Below are positions 1 through 7,938 of a stretch of DNA of 12,500 bases, piece after piece; position 1 is the first letter of the stretch; the number at the start of each line of letters is the position of its first letter. Source of the stretch: Chrysomallon squamiferum (Eukaryota > Mollusca > Gastropoda > Neomphalida > Peltospiridae); assembly GCA_012295275.1 (NCBI GenBank), contig CM022675.1, positions 16,734,689 through 16,747,188 on the forward strand, read 5' to 3'. Made by a program: the position numbers and the translations under genes. Below the pieces are notes generated by a model, which saw only the letters and a list, made by a program, of their open reading frames with translations, had not been told where the DNA came from and searched no databases.

Positions 1-94
1 TACGGCTTTGGACAATGACAAATGCATCTTACTCCACTCTTGTCAGCCACGTGATGAAGATAACCGCCATGTTGACACGTCAACGAACAATTGT
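1..94 (-). CDS. Gene A exon 10 (partial): second EGF-like module
   Basis: The exon opens after an AATTAATTCAG acceptor in phase 1 and encodes NNCSLTCQHGGYL, then GVRCICHCPKP up to base 1. The CxLxCxHGGxL...CxCxCP pattern is EGF-like. It runs off the window with no stop or donor, so gene A has more sequence to the left. Confidence 0.78.
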
Positions 95-2436
95 CTGAAT
101 TAATTGAAAATAACAAATTAATTTAAAAACAAAAAAACAACAACAACAACAAAACAAAACAAAACAACGAATCCCTTACAAGACTGAGTCATGGCAAGTG
201 AAATTGGAAAAAGACATCAGTATTAAAATGCTGTTAATAGACAGCCTAAACCATTCTTCTCTTGTTCCAAGTGACTTCTTCAAATAAGAAACTTTTATGA
301 CAAACACAAATGCGATTCTTATACTATTATAACAGCAGCGACAACAGTAACAACAGAACAAATGTAATCAGCTGCTTACTTGGACACACATTGCACGTTG
401 TAGGACAGAATTGAGCATCATAACTGAAGCCCATCCTGGCACATACATCCTCAGAACAAAATGCTGGGTCTTTCGGAACCTGGGGACAAACCACTGTAAG
501 AAAAACAAATGTCATCATATTAATGAATGAGAGTTTAACGAAATCTGAAATTCTTTTTTCATAATGTTTTCACGTATTTGTTAAATGTTAATCGATGAAC
601 GTTTGACAAAAGATCAACCTATTTTTCAAATGTTTTACACAGTGTTAATAAATCTGAACCCATTTTTCATAATGCTTTCACTTATTTACTTTGTTAATTT
701 ATATATGTATATATCACACTCCCTCATTTAGCTTATATTACTCACACTTTTCGCATTTTTCGCCCGTGGTCATAGTCAAACCGTAATTTGTTTTACATTT
801 GCAAGTACAAGTTTTCAGATCCACGTCTCCATCATTGAAACACGTCAGTCCTCCGCAGTCTGAATAATAACGTTGAAACACGTCATTCAGCTAATGTCGT
901 TTTAATAACATAAAAACATGTAATTCTACTGCTGTAGATGCACAACACACCAGTCTATTTCAGAGGATGCAGTAACGTCAAAACACTTCAGTGTATCACA
1001 TCTCAGAAAAGTCAAAACAAATGAGAGTGTACTGCAGGGGATGCAATAACACTTATATTTATAACATATAATTCTCAGGTCATTGTCATTTCAGTGTATA
1101 AATACATTAAATACTTATATTCATATCACGGTAATTCTCAAGATAGACAGCTCTAACTAACAACAGAAATTCCTAAAGTTACTATAATTTCCATTTTTAA
1201 TTTCTCTGTATGTTTATAACGATACATTCTTAAAGTTAATGTGTCATTATTTCAGTTCTTGCTATTTTTATATCGAAACATTTAATAGTAAAACATGCTA
1301 TCATTTCAGCGCATGATTTGACTGAATATTGTAACATACCACAGAGTGAAGTAAAGTTTCCGTCTTTAACACCACACTCTTCACAGTTTAAACCAGAAGC
1401 ACAGTATGGCTTGCCGAACTGGGTAATAGGTACCCTTGAAAACAAAAAAAAAAAATACGTAGATAAATAAAAACATAAAAGACAGAAAGACAAATACTGC
1501 AAGGGAAATAGTAACCTTCAACATTTCAGTGCTCTAAGATGAAAACATCCAGCCAGATATGATTATCATTTTATCAATAGTTACTTGGCAATTATAGCTT
1601 CAAATAAATATATATATATATAACAATTGATGATGATGATGATGATGATGATGATATTATTATTACAATGATTATTATCACCATCACCATTACTATTAGG
1701 CCTACTGTTATTATATCTATATTACTTTAATTTAATCTAATTATTATGAACTTACCCATAAGCATAATAACAAACAGCTGAGAATTTTCCGTCCGCACTA
1801 CTAATTATTCCTGTCTCAGTGCAGTTAGCAATGCCGCACCCAAATCTTGAACTCTTGTGATATACCATCTGAAAGTCACAAAATATTAGTGATATACCAT
1901 CTGAAAATCACAAAATATTAATGATATACCATCTGAAACTCACAAAATATTAGTGATATACCATCTGAAAGTCACAAAATATTGGTGATATACCATCTGA
2001 CAGTCACAAAATATTGGTGATATACCATCTGACAGTTACAAAATATTAGTGATATACCATCTGACAGTCACAAACTATTGGTGATATACCATCTGACAGT
2101 CACAAAATATTGGTGATATACCATCTGAAAATCACAAAATATTAATGATATACCATCTGAAAGTCACAAAATATTAGTGATATACCATCTGAAAGTCACA
2201 AAATATTGGTGATATACCATCTGACAGTTACAAAATATTAGTGATATACCATCTGACAGTCACAAAATATTGGTGATATACCATCTGACAGTCACAAAAT
2301 ATTGGTGATATACCATCTGACAGTCACAAAATATTGGTGATATACCATCTGACAGTCACAAAATATTGGTGATATACCATCTGACAGTCACAAAATATTA
2401 GCTTAGTATTCATATATTTATGAGATAAAGATGAGT

Positions 2437-2500
<64 letters not shown>

Positions 2501-3780
2501 AAGTATCAAACTGACAGAGTGACAGTAGCAGCTAAAGCAAGGATAAATACAGGCATTTTAAACGTAGTCATTTAAATTTGATTACAACGTGTAGAAATAA
2601 TAAACGAATTACATGACGATTATCTCTAAAGTTTACCTGTGAATAACTGGGAAATCCAAAGAAGTTATTGATTGCGTCTCCGTACACCAGGTACTTCTTC
2701 TCATACGCCCACTCCTCGATTGGTTTACTCATGTTTGTCATAGCGTCACGTGACGAGAAAACGTTAATCCCAATATTAACACCTGCCAAACCTGAAATTA
2801 TTTAACTAGTGAAGTGTTTCTGTTGTTAGAGAACTAACTATAACATCGTCACATGTTCTTATCTTACTTCAAATAGTCTAATCAGAAAAGGATTGTATGC
2901 ATGTATGTATCTATGTATGTATGTATGTATGTATAATGTATATATACATATATATGTATGTATGTGTGTATGTATGTATGTATGTATGCATGAATTTATG
3001 TATGAATGTATATATGTATGTATGTGTATGCATAATTCCTGAAAATTTCAGAAAGTATGTGTAATATCTGATTCGTTCAGGAAACTGGTAAGACAATGGC
3101 TGCCAGTAGACTATCCTCGGACTGTTCTCGGTGGAGAATTTAAAGATGGAGGCTAAATGATGACAGGTCAGTGCAAACATCAGAACCAAACTGTGCGCAG
3201 ATTGGGAACATTTAATTCCTCTGTGAAACCTGGATTTCTGAAACTGAACAAATGTGAGTCCAAAGGTCCATTCAGTTGTACTGTTATATCCTAACAAAAA
3301 ACCCAGCAAGTCCTTAATGTTACAGCTTTCTCTTTCTACGGACCCTTGTCTACTACGATTCCCTTGGACAATCACCTACTTTAAGTTCAGTGATTATACA
3401 CATTTTCTCAAATTTTCAAGAATATATATATATTTGTGTACGTGTCTGTTTGAGTGTGTGCGTGTTTGCGTGTAGTATATTTTAATTGTGGTGTACGTAC
3501 TGAAAGCCATGCGACCAATGTCTTTTTGTTTTTGTTGTGTACAGAGTCGAGCGTGTTTCGCTGCCATTTCAGCCAGCTCGTCGTCCCAGACCTGAATCAG
3601 AGACACAGCAGTCAGATGTTGAGTTTTGCTAATCATTCATTTAATTTTAGTTTTTATTTAGACAGATAGGCAGATAGAAAGATAGATATAAAAAGTGAAG
3701 CAGCCACATATAAACAGACATATGATGCATGTAAATACATATACACTTATGGATATATACACATATATACAAGCATACAT

Positions 3781-3853
<73 letters not shown>

Positions 3854-4372
3854 GGTAAACACACATACATACATTAGACAAATGCATTCAAATTAATGTA
3901 TTAATACATTCAAAGATACATACATAGATACTCACCTACTTACATACATATATGCATTCTAAAAATCTACAGGTTTTAATGTAACAGTGAGTAGTGATGT
4001 TCTAACCATTTTTTCCATGTTGTCTGCGGGCGGATCCACGGCGTTTCTGACTCTGTTGTGTTCGGATACAGCAGTTTCAACATCCTCAGCTGACATTTCA
4101 ATGGTAACACCTCTGTCTTCTTTACACATCACGTGTTTCTTATCAAAATAACTGTATTTACACTGAAAGAAAAACAAGTAGATAGAAAATACTGATCTGT
4201 GAAACACGCGGAAAGTTTGAATATTATTTTTCAGTTATAATTTATTTACATTGATAGAAAAACAAGTATATAAAGAAAATACATTTATATTTAGAAATGA
4301 AGTATGCGTTTACGCAAAAATTCGTACCTCATCTGTTTGCCCTCCTGTAAATAAATAAACAAATACTCATAA

Positions 4373-4403
<31 letters not shown>

Positions 4404-4452
4404 AAGAAACATACATATACACCCAGACCCCACCTACACACACACACACACA

Positions 4453-4489
<37 letters not shown>

Positions 4490-4976
4490 CAATTCTCTCT
4501 GGCTGGCTACTCCTTCTGAAAGAATGTAAATCGTTCACAAAACAAAAACACTATCACTATTTCTCTAGATCATTCAGCTCTTCAGCAACAGTTTTTCAGA
4601 TTTAACAGCCGACCCAAGAATATCATGTGTACATACTTGTCCTTGGGTAATCAGCTAAATCTGAAAAACTGTTCAAAGTCTAATATGACGTATAAATTTC
4701 CATTTCCATACATACATACATACACACATACACAAACATACATATATACATACACATACATCTCTGATATATGCATGCATACATACATACACATACACAT
4801 ATATACATACATATACACACACACACACACACACACATACATATATATATATACCCACACACACATATATTTATATATTACACAATTGCATGTTTAGGAA
4901 AATTAATGTACTTACCATCTACACATAGAGATGTTTTCAAGACCAAACAAACGATAAAAACTTTGAAGACAATCAT
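1..4976 (-). CDS. Gene A: secreted CAP-domain protein with EGF-like and ShK-like modules (10 exons seen, 3' end off window)
   Basis: Reconstructed on the minus strand as exons 4976-4916, 4344-4328, 4162-4007, 3591-3501, 2791-2637, 1868-1756, 1434-1340, 859-746, 493-380 and 94-1. All introns are GT-AG. The intron phases (1,0,0,1,0,2,1,1,1) close exactly and give 1010 nt, or 336 codons plus 2 nt, without a stop. Order in the protein: signal peptide (~1-18), CAP domain (~55-197), Cys-rich hinge (~199-229), EGF-like module (~230-267), ShK-like module (~268-305), and a second EGF-like module (from ~306) cut by the window edge. CAP hallmarks are EHNRVR at 60-65, the KMVWDDELA stretch at 77-85, EEWAYE at 134-139 and SYSQMVY...GCG at 157-172. 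CAP proteins are usually extracellular; known roles include lipid or sterol binding, defence, reproduction and venom, and none can be assigned here. Two metal-site residues look substituted. The family call is strong; individual exon edges are predictions. Confidence 0.9.
95..379 (-). other. Gene A intron 9
   Basis: 285-base intron between the ShK-like and second EGF-like exons. It contains a CAA/AAAAC-rich simple stretch at about 129-167. I see no further exon or RNA gene in it. Confidence 0.7.
380..493 (-). CDS. Gene A exon 9: ShK-like (ShKT) module
   Basis: 114 nt, phase 1 to phase 1, encode a six-cysteine module: VCPQVPKDPAFCSEDVC, then ARMGF, and the ending FCPTTCNVCP. The ending CxxxCxxC is typical of ShKT domains, small disulfide folds common in secreted invertebrate proteins next to CAP, astacin or EGF modules. 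The acceptor is TTCTTACAG and the donor CCAA|GTAAGC. A direct read-through would add a short hydrophobic tail, but the donor and the next EGF-like exon argue for splicing. Confidence 0.82.
541..700. repeat. Diverged ~50-bp direct repeat in intron 8
   Basis: 541-592 and 650-700 are clear copies (both AAATCTGAA...TTTTTCATAATG.TTTCAC.TATTT). A weaker copy lies between them (about 618-650, TATTTTTCAAATGTTTTACAC). The intron (494-745) holds nothing else I recognise. Confidence 0.6.
746..859 (-). CDS. Gene A exon 8: EGF-like module
   Basis: 114 nt, phase 1 to phase 1, encode DCGGLTCFNDGDVDLKTC, then TCKCK and a final GEKCEK. The pattern CxxLxCxNxGxxDxxTCxCxC matches EGF-like modules following CAP domains in invertebrate proteins. 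The acceptor is TTATTCAG and the donor AAGT|GTGAGT. A gene B exon (9758-9657) has the same architecture and the same AAGT|GT ending. Confidence 0.82.
860..1339 (-). other. Gene A intron 7
   Basis: 480 bases of AT-rich, mostly unique sequence between the hinge and EGF-like exons. Short internal echoes occur (GGATGCAGTAACGTC near 965 and GGATGCAATAACACT near 1039), consistent with old small duplications. No exon-like cysteine pattern in either strand. Confidence 0.65.
1340..1434 (-). CDS. Gene A exon 7: Cys-rich hinge after CAP
   Basis: 95 nt encode residues 198 (split) to 229 plus one base. After VPITQFGKPY comes a run with cysteines at 209, 215, 218 and 229, like the hinge of CRISP/PI16-type proteins (PYxxGxxCxxCP...C). 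The acceptor is TTTTCAAG, preceded by a poly-pyrimidine run on the minus strand. The donor is TGTG|GTATGT. Phase 2 in and phase 1 out both agree with the neighbours. Confidence 0.85.
1604..1681. repeat. TA, TGA and ATT microsatellites in intron 6
   Basis: A short (TA)n near 1605-1622, a (TGA)9 run at about 1628-1656 and an ATT-rich stretch up to about 1680 lie in the intron between exons 6 and 7 (1435-1755). Nothing else is recognisable in this intron. Confidence 0.85.
1756..1868 (-). CDS. Gene A exon 6: CAP domain C-terminal part
   Basis: 113 nt encode residues 161-197 plus two bases. MVYHKSSRFGCGIANC is the CAP segment (Q)VVWxxTxxxGCGxxxC, with Tyr in place of the usual Trp, followed by FSAVCYYAYG, matching the CAP VCxYxPxGN motif. 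The donor is a strong TATGG|GTAAGT, phase 2. The first 12 nt of the exon and its acceptor are copied 17 times in the minisatellite directly upstream, which makes the acceptor choice notable; the copy used here is the one nearest the exon. Confidence 0.88.
1859..2402. repeat. 32-bp minisatellite, 17 copies, containing the exon 6 splice acceptor
   Basis: Seventeen head-to-tail copies of exactly 32 bp (17 x 32 = 544) can be read. On the gene strand each carries a CAG followed by ATGGTATATCAC, the acceptor and first 12 coding bases of exon 6. Upstream variants are ACTTTCAG, ATTTTCAG or ACTGTCAG. Several copies (1, 3, 6, 10, 12) also carry CACTAAT about 18-20 bases before the AG, a good branch-point match. 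The array therefore repeats a whole 3' splice-site unit, and only the copy at its left edge joins the coding exon. Confidence 0.95.
2438..2497. repeat. (CT)n microsatellite, 60 bp, intron 5
   Basis: Uninterrupted CT dinucleotides on the plus strand, so the gene A transcript carries (AG)n here, upstream of the 32-bp array in the same intron. Confidence 0.98.
2637..2791 (-). CDS. Gene A exon 5: CAP domain centre
   Basis: 155 nt encode residues 109 (split) to 160. The exon contains GVNIGINVF, aligning with the CAP G(E/Q)N(I/L) strand, then the PIEEWAYEKKYLVYG helix with the family's WxxE. It ends at FPSYSQ, aligning with the CAP GHYTQ motif. The donor is CACAG|GTAAAC, phase 0. Val113 sits where Glu or Gln is usual, and Ser157 where His is usual, so the metal site appears degenerate. 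Confidence 0.88.
2894..3030. repeat. (ATGT)n degenerate microsatellite in intron 4
   Basis: Mostly ATGT units with ATGA, ATAT and TGTG interruptions, abutting the left arm of an inverted-repeat-bounded segment. Confidence 0.9.
3031..3425. mobile_element. Possible non-autonomous element: ~395 bp bounded by inverted repeats
   Basis: The left edge (about 3031-3070, ATTCCTGAAAATTTCAGAAA core) and the right edge read on the opposite strand (about 3425-3388, ATTCTTGAAAATTTGAGAAA core) match over roughly 38-40 bases with a few mismatches and small gaps. The interior (~315 bases) is less AT-biased than its surroundings and has no transposase similarity I can see. It sits in intron 4, flanked on both sides by simple repeats. 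This could be a MITE-like insertion; no clear target-site duplication is visible because both flanks are simple sequence. Confidence 0.4.
3501..3591 (-). CDS. Gene A exon 4: CAP domain, WDDELA helix
   Basis: 91 nt encode residues 79-108 plus the first base of Ser109, beginning VWDDELAEMAAKHARLC. This is the canonical CAP helix (WDDELAxxAxxxAxxC). The acceptor is CTGATTCAG and the donor TTCA|GTACGT is strong. Phase 1 at the 3' end matches exon 5. A longer in-frame reading past the donor runs into intron 4 and loses CAP similarity. Confidence 0.88.
3784..3852. repeat. (CT)n microsatellite, 69 bp, intron 3
   Basis: Pure CT dinucleotides on the plus strand ((AG)n in the gene A transcript), flanked by degenerate CATA repeats at about 3715-3783 and 3858-3955. 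Intron 3 (3592-4006) holds nothing else recognisable. Confidence 0.98.
4007..4162 (-). CDS. Gene A exon 3: start of CAP domain
   Basis: 156 nt encode residues 27-78 in phase 0, after a CTTTCAG acceptor and before an ATG|GTTAGA donor. The segment holds two cysteines (27 and 39), then the CAP N-terminal helix signature AVSEHNRVRNAVDPPADNM. His61 in EHNR is the conserved first member of the CAP metal-binding tetrad. The exon ends at ...EKM, directly before the WDDELA motif on exon 4, as expected from CAP family alignments. Confidence 0.88.
4328..4344 (-). CDS. Gene A exon 2: 17-nt microexon
   Basis: A TTTACAG acceptor and a GAG|GTACGA donor bracket only 17 nt. Joined to exon 1 (phase 1) it completes a Gly codon and encodes the short linker GGQTDE, then leaves phase 0, exactly what exon 3 needs. 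Skipping it would join phase 1 to phase 0 and break the frame into the CAP domain, so it is required if exons 1 and 3 belong to the same message. Other small exons in the 572-base intron cannot be excluded. Confidence 0.7.
4368..4490. repeat. (AT)n and (CA)n microsatellites in intron 1
   Basis: An AT/ATGT stretch at about 4368-4402 is followed by (CA)n at about 4435-4489, close upstream of the 17-nt microexon in the direction of transcription. Confidence 0.95.
4587..4673. repeat. 87-nt inverted repeat (hairpin) in intron 1
   Basis: Arms 4587-4604 and 4656-4673 are perfect 18-bp reverse complements (core CAGTTTTTCAGATTTA). Inside, 4612-4618 (ACCCAAG) pairs perfectly with 4642-4648 (CTTGGGT), with a symmetrical 7/7 internal loop and a 23-base terminal loop. 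The structure can form on either strand. It could be a pre-miRNA-like hairpin, a palindrome left by a small mobile element, or chance structure. Confidence 0.6.
4706..4880. repeat. (CATA)n and (CA)n microsatellite in intron 1
   Basis: Degenerate CATA units with embedded CA runs (for example 4813-4838) and a short AT run. Long reading frames on both strands here are repeat translations of Tyr, Thr, His, Val and Cys. Confidence 0.95.
4916..4976 (-). CDS. Gene A exon 1: start codon and signal peptide
   Basis: The ATG is at 4976-4974, with A at -3 in an AAAAATG context. The peptide begins MIVFKVFIVCLVLKTSLC, a short charged N-terminus followed by a hydrophobic core, which is a typical secretory signal with cleavage likely near residue 18. 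The exon ends in the middle of a Gly codon at a strong G|GTAAGT donor (phase 1). A TATA-like box sits about 50 bases upstream, which supports this as the true first coding exon. Confidence 0.85.
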
Positions 4977-4980
4977 TTTT

Positions 4981-4996
4981 ACTAGAGTTCTCTAGT
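4981..4996. repeat. Inverted repeat just upstream of the gene A ATG
   Basis: ACTAGAG-TT-CTCTAGT, a 7-bp perfect inverted repeat with a 2-base spacer, ends 5 bases upstream of the ATG and would lie inside the predicted 5' UTR. It could be a dimeric protein site, an RNA hairpin or chance. Confidence 0.5.
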
Positions 4997-5025
4997 CTCT
5001 GATGACTAATCAGAAAAGTTTCCTT

Positions 5026-5033
5026 TATTTATA
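5026..5033 (-). promoter_or_regulatory. TATA-like box of gene A
   Basis: The minus strand reads TATAAATA here, 50-57 nt upstream of the gene A ATG. Transcription starting about 27-30 nt downstream (near 5000-5005) would leave a 5' UTR of about 25-30 nt. The motif is common by chance in AT-rich DNA, so support comes from position only. Confidence 0.45.
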
Positions 5034-5711
5034 TTCTCAGGACGTTTTAAACAATTTGAAAGTCACGTTTACAAGTTGTTCAAGCATAGCAGAAGATGTA
5101 AGTCTTTTGTAAATTGTTCAGTTTAATTGCTTAAATTATTCCGAAAAGAGGAAGTTCATCGAGATAAAAAATACATTAAATTACTCTTCTCTTGTAAATG
5201 TACTAATCATTTAAAGTATACCTCGGGTCATGCTGTTAAATGGTTCTATTTACTTTAGACAATAATAAAACTAAATAAATAAAGAGTAGTATTTTAAAAA
5301 TTCATTTTAAAAGCTAGTTTTTATTTGATGGTAAACATTTTAAATTTTATAAATAAAGAATTTACCGTCTAAAAATCTTCACACACACAAACACGCACAC
5401 GCACACGCACACGCACACACACACACAAACAAACACATAACTGCATTTTTTTTTTTTAAATAAAATGTTTACAAGGAAACAGTTAGATCTAGCCACAAAG
5501 GCACCATAGATTTAGAAAAGTTTTCAAAAATGTTAACTATATTATATAATACCTCCTTTCCCCAGAAAAAAAATAGCGTACCTTCATTTCCATTAATAAA
5601 GTAAACTTATAGTATTTTGTTTCCATGAAGAAGGTAAGAATATAGTTTCTTCATTTCGTTAAAGAAAGAAAGAATATAATATTTTGTTTCCATAATGAAA
5701 GTAAAAATATA
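5034..5711. other. Gene A upstream region
   Basis: About 0.7 kb upstream of gene A. It is AT-rich and unique up to about 5375, then a CA/CGCA microsatellite (about 5380-5438), then unique sequence. Degenerate, early copies of the 33/34-bp minisatellite appear from about 5575. No exon or RNA gene found. Confidence 0.6.
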
Positions 5712-6437
5712 GTACTTCATTACCATAATGAAAGTAAAAATATAGTACCTTCATTACCATAATGAAAGTAAAAATATAGTACCTTCATTACCATAATGAA
5801 AGTAAAAATATAGTACTTCATTACCATGATGAAAGTAGAAATATAGTACCTTCATTACCATGATGAAAGTAAAAATATAGTACTTCATTACCATGATGAA
5901 AGTAGAAATATAGTACCTTCATTACCATGATGAAAGTAGAAATATAGTACCTTCATTACCATGATGAAAGTAGAAATATAGTACTTCATTACCATGATGA
6001 AAGTAAAAATATAGTACTTCATTACCATGATGAAAGTAGAAATATAGTACCTTCATTACCATGATGAAAGTAGAAATATAGTACCTTCATTACCATGATG
6101 AAAGTAGAAATATAGTACTTCATTACCATGATGAAAGTAAAAATATAGTACTTCATTACCATGATGAAAGTAGAAATATAGTACCTTCATTACCATAATG
6201 AAAGTAAAAATATAGTACCTTCATTACCATGATGAAAGTAAAAATATAGTACCTTCATTACCATGATGAAAGTAGAAATATAGTACCTTCATTACCATGA
6301 TGAAAGTAGAAATATAGTACCTTCATTACCATAATGAAAGTAAAAATATAGTACTTCATTACCATAATGAAAGTAAAAATATAGTACCTTCATTACCATA
6401 ATGAAAGTAAAAATATAGTACTTCATTACCATAATGA
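5712..6437. repeat. 33/34-bp minisatellite, 22 copies
   Basis: Twenty-two copies with the core CATTACCATRATGAAAGTA. Units differ mainly by GTACCTTC (34 bp) versus GTACTTC (33 bp), by CATAATG versus CATGATG, and by AGTAAAAA versus AGTAGAAA. More diverged copies extend left to about 5575, and related fragments appear near 7010-7060. The array is intergenic, between gene B's end and gene A's start. Confidence 0.95.
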
Positions 6438-6510
6438 ATATATTTTTTTAACTGACAACGGTAGAAGTACTCGTATCTCAACTTGTAGAAAAAGTGTATA
6501 ATGTACTTAT

Positions 6511-6700
6511 AGTCAAAATTATTCATATATTTAAGTCAAAGTATTCATATATCTAAGTCAAAGTATTCATATATCTAAGTCCATGTATACCTTATGTCTA
6601 ACTAAATGTATAACTTATGCGTGACTGAAATTTATAACTTATGTCTGACTAAAAACTTTATCTTCTGTATGAGTGAAAAGTATACCGCATGTCTGAGCAA
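6511..6700. repeat. 22-bp repeat (3 copies) grading into a ~27-bp degenerate repeat
   Basis: AAGTCAAAGTATTCATATAT-type units of 22 bp occur three times at about 6511-6581. They are followed to about 6700 by degenerate units sharing TATAACTTATGTCTGACTAA. Confidence 0.7.
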
Positions 6701-6873
6701 AAAGCAGACTGTACATCGGAGTCAAAGGACATCAAAGACCTGAATCAAAATAACGCGGAGCTCCTGATTAGAAAACAACAAAAAAAATAGTAAAAAATCC
6801 TAGGGTTAGCTTAAGAAAAAAATATTTAAAAATTCGAGAAAGCCCTTAAGAATAAACAGTAATATAACAGAAA

Positions 6874-6892
6874 CAACAACAACAACAACAAC

Positions 6893-6968
<76 letters not shown>
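6874..6968. repeat. (CAA)n followed by (AG)n microsatellite
   Basis: A CAA run (6874-6895) leads directly into pure AG dinucleotides (6896-6968, 73 bp). The long minus-strand frame across it is simply poly Ser-Leu and poly Val. Confidence 0.97.
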
Positions 6969-6973
<5 letters not shown>

Positions 6974-7780
6974 ACAAGAAAAGAAACAAGGCATATACTT
7001 GTGTAAAAAGAAAGTAAAAATGTAATATCTTGGTTTCCAGAAATAAACTAAGAATATAGTAATGAAAAAGATGTGTGCGTGTTTGACATGAAAAACGTTA
7101 AAACTCGAGTCATATACGAACATCATAGAGTACTTTACTTCGCGTCTTGTCGCCTCTTGGTTTTGCAAAACAAACAAATTTAAAATATTTGACTCTTTGC
7201 TTTACATTAGGTATTTTATTGCATAGTCCAACAGGCGACATTATAATGACCAAGACATCCTGCTGAATAATACTAAGTTCGTGTCAAAGCTAAGTCCTTT
7301 CTTCTTTAAAACACTGTGATATGAACTAAGTGGTGACAAGGGCACGGGCGGCACGAGCTATAGCGCTTTCTCTTCATTATTCTCTTCTTCTATTTTAATG
7401 TTTTTATGTACTCAAATTTATGTGTTTACGTTATTTTAAGAAATTAAGAATATTACAGGAATGATCATACCACTAGTTATTTCTGTAAGAGGCCTCAAAA
7501 CTAAAATAGCCTAGAGCCTCTCTTTATCTAAACTAGGCATTTTAAAATATCCTAATTAACGAATTAGTTTGTCTAAAAAAATAGAATAAAAAATAATAAT
7601 AACAATAAAAAAAAAACCTCTGATGAATTCCTACATTTGCTTGTTGCATTGTTCATTTGTTTTGTATTTGTTTATTAGCTAATTTGTTTGTTTGCTTGTA
7701 ATTATTTGTTTGTAATTATGTATTTATATAATCCGTAAGTAATTTTATGTTTGTACGTAGCTCTATACTACTATATATAT
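6969..7780. other. Intergenic region without recognisable gene
   Basis: Apart from minisatellite-like fragments near 7010-7060, this is unique AT-rich DNA with a GC-richer patch near 7330-7370. Neither strand shows exon-like cysteine modules, an RNA gene or a transposase-like frame. Confidence 0.5.
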
Positions 7781-7781
7781 A

Positions 7782-7938
7782 TGTGTGTATGAATGTATGT
7801 GTGTGTGTGTATGTGTGTGTGTGTGTATGCATGAATGTAAGTGTGTGTGTGTATGTATGAATGTAATTGTTTGTGTATGAATGAATGTATGTGTGTATGT
7901 ATGAATGAATGCAAACATGCACGCATGTATGTATTTAT

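Noticed and set aside
361-379. Gene A ending after exon 9 by reading through the donor into a short hydrophobic tail, as for a GPI anchor
   Set aside because: A good GTAAGC donor and a phase-matched EGF-like exon at 94-1 make splicing more likely, although an alternative read-through form cannot be excluded.
2911-3375. 154-codon minus-strand frame in intron 4
   Set aside because: Half is ATGT repeat. The rest has no recognised domain, lies between two phase-matched CAP exons, and overlaps the inverted-repeat segment.
6806-7177. 123-codon minus-strand frame
   Set aside because: Its centre is poly Ser-Leu and poly Val from AG and CAA microsatellites; the flanks resemble no protein family.
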